DNA of 8,677 bases from Spirochaetaceae bacterium (GCA_031290405.1 JAITNO010000026.1:1-8677), one strand, 5' to 3'. Positions 1 to 5,956 are shown, counted from the first letter of the stretch. The notes: generated from the letters alone by a model not told the origin. A program made the numbers and translations.

Positions 1-947
1 GCTTGGCTTAAAAAGCGCCAGAGGCTGCGCAGGGGGAGGTGGGCGTAGAGGCCGGTGGTTTCGGCGTCGTAGCGGAGGACGGGGGAGAGGTTTTTAAGGG
101 TGAAGCGGCGTTTGCTTTCGTCCGCGCTGGAATCTTCTATTTTTATGGGGCCTTCGTGGCGCAGGCGGATAAATTGAGTGCAGCGGATCTCTTCGCCCCA
201 GAGCCACGCGCGGAAGCCTAAGTCGAGGAGCTGCCAGTATTCGTTGCGCATCCCTCGGTCGAAGCCGCCGAGCTCCAGGAATCGCTGTTTGTCGTAGACG
301 CCGACGGCGTCGTAGGGGTAGAGGGTGGGGGCGTCCTCTTTTTCTGGGGTGGACGGGGCGAGTTCGAGGGTCTTTTTTATCAGGACGGGGTTTGAGGCGG
401 TGGGGAGCGCCTCGAAGTCGGGGTTTTGAAAGACGGGTACGGTGCAGAATCGCTTGAACATCCGCGTTTTTGCCGCGCCTCCGTACGCCGCTCCCTCGGC
501 GGCCTTGTCGAAGGGCACGAGGAGGCGCTCGACTATCTTGGCGGCGCACCCGCCGTAGAGGAATTTTAAGTCGTTCCAGAGGACGAAGAAGAGGGGCCCC
601 TTGACTTCCGAGGCGGCGATGTTGATCTGGCAGCCGACGTTGAGCGATCCGGGCAAAAGGATGAACGTAACGGAGGGGAACTGGGTCGAGAGCGCGTCCA
701 AATCGTATGTTTCCACAGAAAGCTCGATGGAGACGATGGCGTCGAAGCCCGCTTTCTCAAGCTCCGCAAAGAGTGAGCGCCTGGGATAGCGCGAGCCGCG
801 GTTAAGCAGGATGGCGGACAGGCCGGTGTCCCCTCCCCGCTCTTTGCCTCCGACGACGGTGTAGGCGGGCAGGGGGTTGTCGCTTAGGGCCGCCCGTCTG
901 CGCCTCCTGCTTTCGCCGTCGTTAAAAGTTGTACGTGTAGTATTCAT
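1..947 (-). CDS. Family 2-like glycosyltransferase, 3' end cut by window edge
   Basis: An open frame runs from ATG at 945-947 to the window edge with no stop, giving about 315 residues of a longer protein. The fold is suggested by two regions. The first is LNVGCQINIAASEVKGPLFF followed by VLWND near residues 101-125, where GT-A enzymes carry their metal-binding acidic motif. The second is YPYDAVGVYDKQRFLELGGFD followed by YWQLLDLGFRAWLWGEEI at about residues 210-255, which resembles the acceptor/catalytic segment of family 2 transferases (aspartate, LG-RA, G-E). The usual DxD is not obvious; WND may take its place. The start overlaps the end of the upstream radical SAM gene by 26 bases, so the two are translationally coupled and probably act in one pathway, likely modification of a surface glycan or protein (inference). 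Residues 14-19 are an arginine-rich run. The donor and acceptor cannot be deduced. Confidence is high that it codes and moderate for the family. Confidence 0.72.
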   Translation of the reverse strand, partial: MNTTRTTFNDGESRRRRRAALSDNPLPAYTVVGGKERGGDTGLSAILLNRGSRYPRRSLFAELEKAGFDAIVSIELSVETYDLDALSTQFPSVTFILLPGSLNVGCQINIAASEVKGPLFFVLWNDLKFLYGGCAAKIVERLLVPFDKAAEGAAYGGAAKTRMFKRFCTVPVFQNPDFEALPTASNPVLIKKTLELAPSTPEKEDAPTLYPYDAVGVYDKQRFLELGGFDRGMRNEYWQLLDLGFRAWLWGEEIRCTQFIRLRHEGPIKIEDSSADESKRRFTLKNLSPVLRYDAETTGLYAHLPLRSLWRFLSQ

Positions 948-2508
948 CGCATCTGCCGCACAAGGGGCTGTAGTCGCCCCGGCAATGGCTGTCGTAGAGG
1001 GCCTGTCCGTTCCGCCAGACGGCGTCCGGCTCTTCGTTTGCCATGTTGCCCCAGGTAAGGCGGCGCTTTTCGTCGTCGTCCAAGGCGATCGTCTCTCGAC
1101 ACGAGACGGCGGCGCCGTCAATCAGTATGGGCATATCGCGCATGATGTGCCAGCACGGCTGCCGCCTTAGCGGCCTGACGTCGCCTGCGCGAAGAGCGGG
1201 GAGCGCGCCGCAGAAATCATCGTATTTCTGTACGATGACGTTCGCGCCTTGGCTGGTCCAGTGACGGTAGAACGCCTCCACGTCCTCTTCGTTGCCGAGG
1301 CGGCGCAGGATCTGGACGTACGCGTTCGGATGGAAGCGCGTCTGTACCTTGCGCGCGAACTCCTGGGCTGTCGCGGGGCCCTCCCCGCCTGACGCCGCGG
1401 ACCGCTCCCCCTGAAGCGCGTCCATCGAGACTATCCACGAAAGCGCTTGTCCCTTTCGCGGGGCGCTCTGTGTAAGGAGGCCGGCGACGGCGTCCAGGTC
1501 TTCGTCCTTCCAACCTACTCCGCAGGTTTCCAGGACGAGGGAAAGCGGCGGCCGCCGCAAGACGCTTTCAATGAGGAGTAGCTTCTGCGGATGCAGGGCG
1601 ATCTCGCCCCACAGCGAGATGTCGATGACGGCATCCCCGACCCAACGGGCTATCTTCTCGATTATCGCGTCGAATGTCTCCAGCGGCATGAAGGCTTCCC
1701 CTTCCCGTTGCCGCCCCGCCCCCAGCCCCTCACCGTGCGGGCAGTGGGGGCAGCTCTGCGGACAGGCGTTCGTCACCATGATGGGGAAGAACGCCGGCAG
1801 GGTGCGCAAGAGGCGGGGGTTTTTCAGCGCAAGCTCTTCGGCAGACTGAAAGCCCCTCCAGGGCAGCTCAAAACAACGCCGCACCAACAGCAGATTTCGC
1901 TTGGAATCCGCCGCCAGCGTGAGCCGATGGGGACGCAGGTCGACGGGAGAGAGCTCGGTCTCGATGTCAAATGAGTTGATGTCCTTCTGCAACACGGCAA
2001 ACAGGGAGCCGCGCTCGACGGGCAGCTCCTCATCCGCGTTCAGCTTGCGCAAGGCAAGAGCCGTCTTGGGGAGGAGCAGCTCGGGAGCGAGCCCCGCCGG
2101 CCAGCCGTCGGCGTAGGCATAGTCCGCCGCATAGCGTCCCAGCCGCGTGAAGAGCGCTTCGGCAAGCTCCGCGTCGAGCAACGGGCTGTCCGCCCAGGCA
2201 AAATAGACCAGGTCGAAGCCCTGCCCCTCGCGGACAATCGCCTCCAGCAGCGTCTTCGTGTTCCACGACGCGGCGCGCACCAGGACGAGCCTGTCGAGGA
2301 AGGGAGGCAGCGTCGCCTCGTCAAAGTCCTCCTTCACCAGCAGGACGAGCTTCGTCACTCCCTTAAACGCGCTTGCCCGTTGCAACGCGAGGATAAAAGA
2401 ACTCTTGCCCGCCGAAACCGGCTCGAAAGCGCACTCATTTAGGTCGCCGCCGTACAGCGCCGCCAGCGCATTCATCTCTTTCGCATTCATATCCGTTATT
2501 ATCGGCAT
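922..2508 (-). CDS. Spiro-SPASM radical SAM protein
   Basis: A 528-residue protein. Residues 15-210 form an N-terminal domain beginning ALAALYGGDLN, reminiscent of nucleotidyl- or glycosyl-transferase Rossmann domains (for example FDLVYFAWADSPLLD near 98-112). A radical SAM domain follows, with the cluster motif C249-P-Q-S-C253-P-H-C256 and a downstream SLWGE at 298-302. The C-terminus is a SPASM-type auxiliary-cluster region: C452, C470, C509, C517 and C520, ending LCGRCDEYYTYNF, with a TWGNM segment at 485-489. This arrangement matches the spiro-SPASM family, known to me only from spirochaetes; its reaction is not established. SPASM enzymes usually modify peptides or metabolites. The upstream ATG has only a weak AAAG ribosome site; ATGs at codons 7 and 12 are alternatives, and homologues of this type often begin close to the ALxxLYGG segment. 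It lies 68 bases after nifH and overlaps the glycosyltransferase by 26 bases. Confidence 0.88.
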   Translation of the reverse strand: MPIITDMNAKEMNALAALYGGDLNECAFEPVSAGKSSFILALQRASAFKGVTKLVLLVKEDFDEATLPPFLDRLVLVRAASWNTKTLLEAIVREGQGFDLVYFAWADSPLLDAELAEALFTRLGRYAADYAYADGWPAGLAPELLLPKTALALRKLNADEELPVERGSLFAVLQKDINSFDIETELSPVDLRPHRLTLAADSKRNLLLVRRCFELPWRGFQSAEELALKNPRLLRTLPAFFPIMVTNACPQSCPHCPHGEGLGAGRQREGEAFMPLETFDAIIEKIARWVGDAVIDISLWGEIALHPQKLLLIESVLRRPPLSLVLETCGVGWKDEDLDAVAGLLTQSAPRKGQALSWIVSMDALQGERSAASGGEGPATAQEFARKVQTRFHPNAYVQILRRLGNEEDVEAFYRHWTSQGANVIVQKYDDFCGALPALRAGDVRPLRRQPCWHIMRDMPILIDGAAVSCRETIALDDDEKRRLTWGNMANEEPDAVWRNGQALYDSHCRGDYSPLCGRCDEYYTYNF

Positions 2509-2550
2509 CTTTAGGCAAAACGCTGACTACTTGCGAAGAGGAAGGCGATG

Positions 2551-2572
2551 GGAGGGGGGCGCGCCCCCCTCC
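2551..2572. repeat. Perfect GC-rich palindrome downstream of nifH
   Basis: A 22-base perfect inverted repeat, GGAGGGGGGCG followed directly by its complement, sits 4 bases after the nifH stop codon. It can form a very stable hairpin in the transcript but is not followed by a T run on either strand, so it is not a standard rho-independent terminator. The same core recurs at 5033-5050, inside the second YezD gene, so it is more likely part of a dispersed repeat family. A role in protecting the nifH 3' end from decay is possible (inference). Confidence 0.8.
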
Positions 2573-2576
2573 TGTG

Positions 2577-3422
2577 TTAAATCTTATATTCGGGCATCTC
2601 GAGGAGGCCGTGCTCAAGGAGGAGCTTTTCGAGCTGGTCGGCGTCGATGGGGGTGGGGATGGCGAACTGTTGGTTTGCGTCGAGGGCTTGTGAGAGGGCG
2701 CGGTATTCGGCGGCTTGTGGGTGCCCTCCGTTGTAGTCGATGACGGTTTTGCGGTTGATTTCGGCGTGTTGAACGATGTTGTCGCGCGGGACGGAGTAGA
2801 TGAGGTGGCTGGAGATGGCGCCTGCGAAGGCGCGGAGCAGGTCGATTTCGTTGTCCACGTTGCGGCTGTTGCAGATGATGCCGCCCAGGCGGACTTCGCC
2901 TTTGGTTGCGTATTTGCGTATGCCTTTGCAGATGTTGTTGGCGGCGTAGAGGGACATCATTTCGCCGGAGGCGACGATGTAGATTTCTTTTGCTTTGCCT
3001 TCGCGTATGGGCATGGCGAATCCGCCGCATACGACGTCGCCTAAGACATCGTAGAACACGTAGTCGAGGTCTTCGGTGTAGGCTCCGAGGTTTTCGAGCA
3101 TTTCGATGGCGGTGATGATGCCCCGTCCGGCGCAGCCGACGCCGGGTTCGGGGCCGCCTGATTCGACGCAGCGTATGCCGAGGTAGCCTGGTTTTACGAG
3201 CTGCTCGAGGGTGACGCCTTGTCGGTTGTCCCTTATGGTGTCCAGGACGGTTTTCTGGTGGAGGCCGCCGAGCAGGAGCCGCGTCGAGTCGGCTTTGGGG
3301 TCGCAGCCGACGACGAGGATCTTTTTGCCTGCCTCGGCGAGGCCGGCGCTTAGGTTTTGCGTTGTGGTTGATTTGCCGATTCCGCCTTTTCCGTAAATCG
3401 CAACTTGTCTTAATTTTGCCAT
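2577..3422 (-). CDS. nifH: Nitrogenase iron protein NifH (group III type)
   Basis: A 281-residue NifH of normal length. It is the ATP-dependent electron donor to the nitrogenase MoFe protein and also acts in cofactor maturation, as a cytoplasmic homodimer bridged by one [4Fe-4S] cluster. Visible features: P-loop GKGGIGKST at residues 11-19; the switch I region DPKADSTRL at 41-49; cluster ligands C97 (GVGCAGRG) and C132 (DVVCGGFAMPIRE); and R100, the residue ADP-ribosylated in species with DraT. The segments ENLGAYTEDLDYVFYDVLGD and ASGEMMSLYAANNI are typical of group III NifH of anaerobes such as clostridia, sulfate reducers and treponemes, though AnfH-like proteins share parts of them. The ribosome site GAGGAG (3430-3435) stands 7 bases before ATG. 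The gene lies 116 bases after nifB, across a hairpin-rich spacer. No nifD, nifK or nifI genes follow it; spiro-SPASM does. The clade assignment is by eye. Confidence 0.95.
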   Translation of the reverse strand: MAKLRQVAIYGKGGIGKSTTTQNLSAGLAEAGKKILVVGCDPKADSTRLLLGGLHQKTVLDTIRDNRQGVTLEQLVKPGYLGIRCVESGGPEPGVGCAGRGIITAIEMLENLGAYTEDLDYVFYDVLGDVVCGGFAMPIREGKAKEIYIVASGEMMSLYAANNICKGIRKYATKGEVRLGGIICNSRNVDNEIDLLRAFAGAISSHLIYSVPRDNIVQHAEINRKTVIDYNGGHPQAAEYRALSQALDANQQFAIPTPIDADQLEKLLLEHGLLEMPEYKI

Positions 3423-3457
3423 AATGTTTCTCCTCTATAATAGCAACTGGTTTTTTT

Positions 3458-3615
3458 CCCCGTTTTCTTACTAAACGGAGGGTTGGAAGCGTCTACGACG
3501 CCTCCTATTAGGGTCAATTGGTTTTTTCTCTCGTTCTTTTATTGAACGCATGTAACGTTGTCGGTCGTACCCCCGCTTCTCTTATCAAGCGGAAGGTTAA
3601 GAGCGGCCTCGCCGC
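3458..3615. repeat. Repeated hairpins at the nifB-nifH junction
   Basis: Two similar double hairpins occur here. Copy A in the spacer has stem CCGTTT/AAACGG (3460-3465, 3473-3478), then 10 bases, then stem GCGTC/GACGC (3489-3493, 3497-3501). Copy C, inside the nifB 3' end, has stem CCGCTT/AAGCGG (3573-3578, 3587-3592), then 10 bases, then stem GCGGC/GCCGC (3603-3607, 3611-3615). A third single hairpin, CGTTC/GAACG, lies over the nifB stop (3532-3536, 3544-3548) and shares an upstream CAAYTGGTTTTTT tract with copy A. The stems differ between copies yet stay paired. The block may set nifB-nifH transcript processing or relative expression (inference). Confidence 0.6.
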
Positions 3616-4906
3616 CTGCCTCGCGGACGGCGTTTTCCACGTAGTCGTAGGTTACGAAGACCTTGATGCCGCGGCGGGACAGTTCGTAGCGGGGAGCTTC
3701 CCCGATGCGGAGGACTATCACCGCTTCGCAGTCTTCGATGGTCTTGACGACGCCGGCGATGCGGTCGTGGCGGCCGCCGCAGTCTTCGGCGCCGCCGCAG
3801 AATGCGGCCACGTCGCGCCGTTCGACGAGGCGCGCGACCCCCTCGGCATACTCGTAGATGCTGAAGGCGCGCGCATGGCCGAAGTGTTCGTCGACCAGCG
3901 TTCCGTTGGACGTAGCCACCGCGAATCTTTTTGGCGCGGCCCCTGGCGTTGAGCCGGTGACAGACGCTTCAAGTTTGTGGTCTGCGCTCCCTCGACAAGG
4001 CTGTTCAGACGCCGAGCTTGTGGTGGGGGCCGAGAGGGCTTCCTCCGCCGGCGCCGTCCAACGGCGGGAGATGTCCCGCTCCAGCGTGCCAATGGCGTCG
4101 GCGCGGCACTGGCGGCAGTGGTACATCTGGGGGAGGATGGCTTCGCAGCGCTTCCGCATCGCGTCCAGCTCCGCCTTGCTCACCAGCGGGACGTTCTCGA
4201 AGAGGCTGCCCTTGACGGGGATGAGCTGCATGATGTTGGAGACCGCCGCGCCGGCCGCCTTCACGCCGGCGACGACGGCGGGGATTTCGTCGTCGTTCAA
4301 GCCCTTGAGCATGACGATGTTGGCCTTGACGACGAGGCCCGCCGAGGCCGCCCGCCGGATGCCTTCAAGCTGGTTGTGCAGGAGCAGCGCCGCCGCCTCT
4401 TCGCCGCGAAAACGCCTGCCCCCGCACTCGACGAACTGATAGATGCGCCGCCCCGTCTTGGCGTCCAGCGTGTTCACCGTGACGGTCAGGTGGCTGACGC
4501 CCAGCGCGACGAGCTCTTCCACACTATCCGGCAAGAGTAGCCCGTTCGTGGAGAGGCAGAACACGGCGTCGGGGTCGGCGGTGCGGATAAGGCGCAGCGT
4601 CTCGAAGGTCTGAGCGCTGTTGGCCAGCGCGTCGCCCGGCCCGGCGATGCCGACCGTGCTCAGCTTGGGCAGCTCGCGCTTCACGTCGAGGTAGCGCGAC
4701 AAGGCCGCTTCGGGCTCAAGCACCTGGGCGCAGACGCCCGGGCGGCTCTCGTTCGCGCAGGAAAACTTCCGCACGCAGTAGCCGCACTTGATGTTGCACT
4801 GCGGCGCAACTGGCAGGTGAATCCGCGCGTAGCCTGCCCCGCAGCCGCCAAAGCAGGGATGACGCAGCGATTTAAGCGCGTTCTCCGCACGGGCGCCCGC
4901 GCTCAT
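3539..4906 (-). CDS. nifB: NifB: radical SAM cofactor synthase with C-terminal NifX-like domain
   Basis: NifB fuses two [4Fe-4S] clusters, adding carbide and sulfur, to make NifB-co, the precursor of all nitrogenase cofactors. The chosen ATG at 4904-4906 gives 455 residues and overlaps the upstream stop as ATGA; a GTG at 4939 would add 11 residues. Numbering from this ATG: HPCF at 16-19; ARIHLPVAPQ before the radical SAM motif C37-N-I-K-C41-G-Y-C44; CANESRPGVC at 50-59; AGPGDALAN at 88-96; and MYHCRQCRAD with C264 and C267, expected ligands of the substrate clusters. A serine/alanine-rich linker (about 282-325) leads to a NifX/NafY-like domain from about 326, with VDEHFGHARAFSIYEY and FCGGAEDCG. 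The N-terminal radical SAM plus C-terminal NifX layout is the classic long NifB. The stop lies within a hairpin. nifEN and nifDK are not visible, so cofactor delivery partners must be elsewhere if present. Confidence 0.95.
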   Translation of the reverse strand: MSAGARAENALKSLRHPCFGGCGAGYARIHLPVAPQCNIKCGYCVRKFSCANESRPGVCAQVLEPEAALSRYLDVKRELPKLSTVGIAGPGDALANSAQTFETLRLIRTADPDAVFCLSTNGLLLPDSVEELVALGVSHLTVTVNTLDAKTGRRIYQFVECGGRRFRGEEAAALLLHNQLEGIRRAASAGLVVKANIVMLKGLNDDEIPAVVAGVKAAGAAVSNIMQLIPVKGSLFENVPLVSKAELDAMRKRCEAILPQMYHCRQCRADAIGTLERDISRRWTAPAEEALSAPTTSSASEQPCRGSADHKLEASVTGSTPGAAPKRFAVATSNGTLVDEHFGHARAFSIYEYAEGVARLVERRDVAAFCGGAEDCGGRHDRIAGVVKTIEDCEAVIVLRIGEAPRYELSRRGIKVFVTYDYVENAVREAGGEAALNLPLDKRSGGTTDNVTCVQ

Positions 4907-5160
4907 GCGCGCCCCCACCTGCCGGCGAACCGTTCGCACACGTCAATCTGCATCACGCGCCCGTCCTGTTTAATCACCGACACCCAACCGTCCTTCATCC
5001 CCCGAATCTTTTCCGCCACCAATGCGTTTAGGAGGGGGGCGCGCCCCCCTGAGCGCGCACTTCGTTGCGCGCTACCCCCCCAGCGGGGGCCAGCCCCCGC
5101 AACGCCCCCGCTGGGAGGCCGGGGGCCTCCCAGACCCACCGTAAGCTTTGCTGTGTTCAT
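4903..5160 (-). CDS. YezD/DUF2292 small protein with in-frame palindromic insertion
   Basis: An 85-residue protein whose C-terminal part, LNALVAEKIRGMKDGWVSVI then KQDGRVMQIDVCERF, aligns with the YezD/DUF2292 pattern (short helix, G-x-V, QxGRVxQI, E-K/R) and with the neighbouring paralogue at 5179-5340. Family members are about 50-60 residues. The excess here is a glycine/proline/arginine-rich block at about residues 9-43, encoded entirely by the palindromic element at 5031-5138. Removing that element (36 codons, frame kept) leaves about 49 residues, normal for the family. The ATG at 5158-5160 has AAAGGAG 8 bases upstream and follows the previous gene by 18 bases. The stop overlaps the nifB start as ATGA, so translation is coupled. 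YezD proteins have no firm function; in other genomes I recall them near sulfur or metal genes. The family call rests on the C-terminal half only. Confidence 0.7.
   Translation of the reverse strand: MNTAKLTVGLGGPRPPSGGVAGAGPRWGGSAQRSARSGGRAPLLNALVAEKIRGMKDGWVSVIKQDGRVMQIDVCERFAGRWGRA
5031..5138. repeat. Multi-hairpin GC-rich palindromic element inside a coding gene
   Basis: About 108 bases made almost wholly of inverted repeats: an 18-base perfect palindrome (5033-5050); stem AGCGCGCA/TGCGCGCT (5052-5059, 5066-5073) around CTTCGT; stem CCCAGCGGGGGC (5079-5090) with its complement at 5104-5115, which can also re-pair as GCGGGGGC-CA-GCCCCCGC; and stem TGGGAGGCC/GGCCTCCCA (5112-5120, 5124-5132) around GGG. 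It stays in frame in the second YezD gene, and its left end shares a roughly 20-base stretch with the palindrome after nifH. It resembles, by analogy only, the Rickettsia palindromic elements that insert within genes. The exact boundaries are my estimate. Confidence 0.7.
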
Positions 5161-5178
5161 CCTTCTTGCTCCTTTCGG

Positions 5179-5340
5179 CTACGAAAGCCGAATCTTCTCG
5201 TTCTTTTCAATTTGCACCACCCTGCCGTTCTGGATCACCAACGTGACAGAGCCGTGCCGCAACGTCGAAAGAATATCGTTCAGCTGCCGGACGCTCCCCG
5301 CGTCCAAAGCCTCTCTTGGTTCTTTTTCTTCCGTCATCAT
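5179..5340 (-). CDS. YezD/DUF2292 family small protein (first gene of nif operon)
   Basis: A 53-residue protein, below usual ORF-finding length. Its core, LRHGSVTLVIQNGRVVQIEK then NEKIRLS, is the signature of the YezD/DUF2292 family: G-S-V, an alternating hydrophobic strand, Q-x-G-R-V-V-Q-I and a closing EKIR. Residues 1-18 are acidic and variable (MMTEEKEPREALD). Two adjacent ATGs (5338-5340 and 5335-5337) follow an AGGAGG site by 3 and 6 bases; the second may be the preferred start. A strong promoter lies about 80 bases upstream. The gene is followed after 18 bases by a paralogue and then nifB, so it is the leader gene of the nif operon. The family function is unknown; the position suggests a link to Fe-S, sulfur or cofactor supply for NifB (inference). 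No cysteines are present, so it is not itself an obvious metal ligand. Confidence 0.82.
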   Translation of the reverse strand: MMTEEKEPREALDAGSVRQLNDILSTLRHGSVTLVIQNGRVVQIEKNEKIRLS

Positions 5341-5414
5341 GCTCCTCCTCTGTCCCCGTATCCGCCGGAACCGCTCATTTCATTCCTACTGAATGTGTTT
5401 TTCTATTCCTAGTA

Positions 5415-5454
5415 AAACACTCGTGTTTATAAAACTGAAATCAAGATTAGTCAA
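5415..5454 (-). promoter_or_regulatory. Promoter of the yezD-yezD-nifB-nifH operon with overlapping inverted repeat
   Basis: TTGACT (5449-5454) and TATAAA (5426-5431) are separated by 17 bases, a near-consensus sigma-70 arrangement with the start expected near 5419. An inverted repeat AAACAC-TC-GTGTTT (5415-5428) overlaps the -10 element and the start, where a repressor would block initiation. TTGACT and TTGATT are repeated with a 10-base period in the -35 and spacer region. No sigma-54 GG-N10-GC element is evident. The leader to the first ATG is about 80 bases and contains two ATTCCTA copies (5382-5388, 5405-5411, plus-strand reading). Confidence 0.65.
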
Positions 5455-5516
5455 GCCCCCACCTCAGACAGACCGCAATTCGCATACGCCGCAGACCCCC
5501 CGCATGAGCAGGCAGT

Positions 5517-5956
5517 TCACCCCGCCGTGCGGGGACAGACACCCATTACATTGTGTAAATTAACGAGAACATCTTTGTCATCCGTATTTGAAAAATTAAC
5601 TTTAACCCTTTGCTCTCTGATTTTTTCTATAACTTGTGTTTCCTCTTTCGTGTTTGTAACTTCATTTTTCGTTATTCGCTTTATAATAATGTCTTTATCT
5701 GCCGTTAAAGCATTTGCAAGAAATTTTAACAATACGGCTAAACCAGCTTCGATAGGTTCCCAAACGCCTTCTTGGGATTGGCTGTTTAACGACAAGTTGA
5801 ATATATCAGCGTTTTGCTCTTTTACCAAGCAAACCGATACGGTTTCCCAAAGTGTTTCTTAACTTAAATTAAGAACGAACGCATCATCCTTAGGTTGAGA
5901 CGCAGTAAATTCGGTTGAAAGTCTAATCTCAATCATACGATTTCATATTCCTGCAT
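5517..5956 (-). pseudogene. AT-rich gene of unknown function, apparently broken
   Basis: One reading frame from ATG at 5934-5936 gives 25 residues (MIEIRLSTEFTASQPKDDAF then VLNLS), a TAA at 5859-5861, and then continues in the same frame for over 110 codons: ETLWETVSVCLVKEQNADIF, EPIEAGLAVLLKFLANALTA, a lysine/glutamate-rich stretch, and FSNTDDKDVLVNLHNV. Both parts look like protein, so the TAA is probably a nonsense mutation (or a recoded or misread base). Without readthrough the distal part could only start at TTG 5826-5828. A 7-codon ORF with a good ribosome site (AAAGGA, ATG at 5954-5956) ends in an ATGA overlap with the first part, so a frameshift may also be involved. The last 9-10 residues are encoded by a GGGGACAGACACC hairpin repeat that supplies the stop. 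Base composition is far more AT-rich than the flanking genes, suggesting transfer. I do not recognise the family. Confidence 0.5.
5520..5543. repeat. REP-like hairpin with GGGGACAGACACC
   Basis: Stem CCCCGC/GCGGGG (5520-5525, 5529-5534) around CGT runs straight into GGGGACAGACACC (5531-5543). Short hairpins with this tail resemble dispersed REP-type repeats that I recall from several genomes. It terminates the reading frame of the AT-rich gene beside it. There is only one copy in the window, so its repetitive nature is not shown here. Confidence 0.45.

Noticed and set aside
94..549. Long arginine/proline-rich minus-strand frame
   Set aside because: It is a shadow of the glycosyltransferase frame in GC-rich DNA and has no family resemblance; the frame starting at 947 explains the region.
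1571..1974. Plus-strand frames within the spiro-SPASM gene
   Set aside because: Antisense shadows; the radical SAM and SPASM cysteine motifs fix the minus-strand frame.
2551..2572. Rho-independent terminator after nifH
   Set aside because: The stem is strong but no T run follows on either strand, and the same palindrome occurs inside a coding gene.
2614..3030. Arginine/histidine-rich minus-strand frame inside nifH
   Set aside because: Out-of-frame reading of nifH, whose own frame is unmistakable.
3518..3952. Plus-strand frame over the nifB 3' end (also the longer ones at 3858-4540)
   Set aside because: Antisense shadows of nifB; low-complexity valine/alanine composition and no ribosome site.
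4937..4939. GTG as the nifB start
   Set aside because: The ATG at 4904-4906 overlaps the yezD2 stop as ATGA and gives the usual spacing to the HPCF motif; the extra 11 residues add nothing recognisable.
5527..5862. Plus-strand 111-codon frame in the AT-rich region
   Set aside because: It is antisense to the more protein-like minus-strand frame, is hydrophobic and phenylalanine/serine-rich as expected of a complement, and has no ribosome site.
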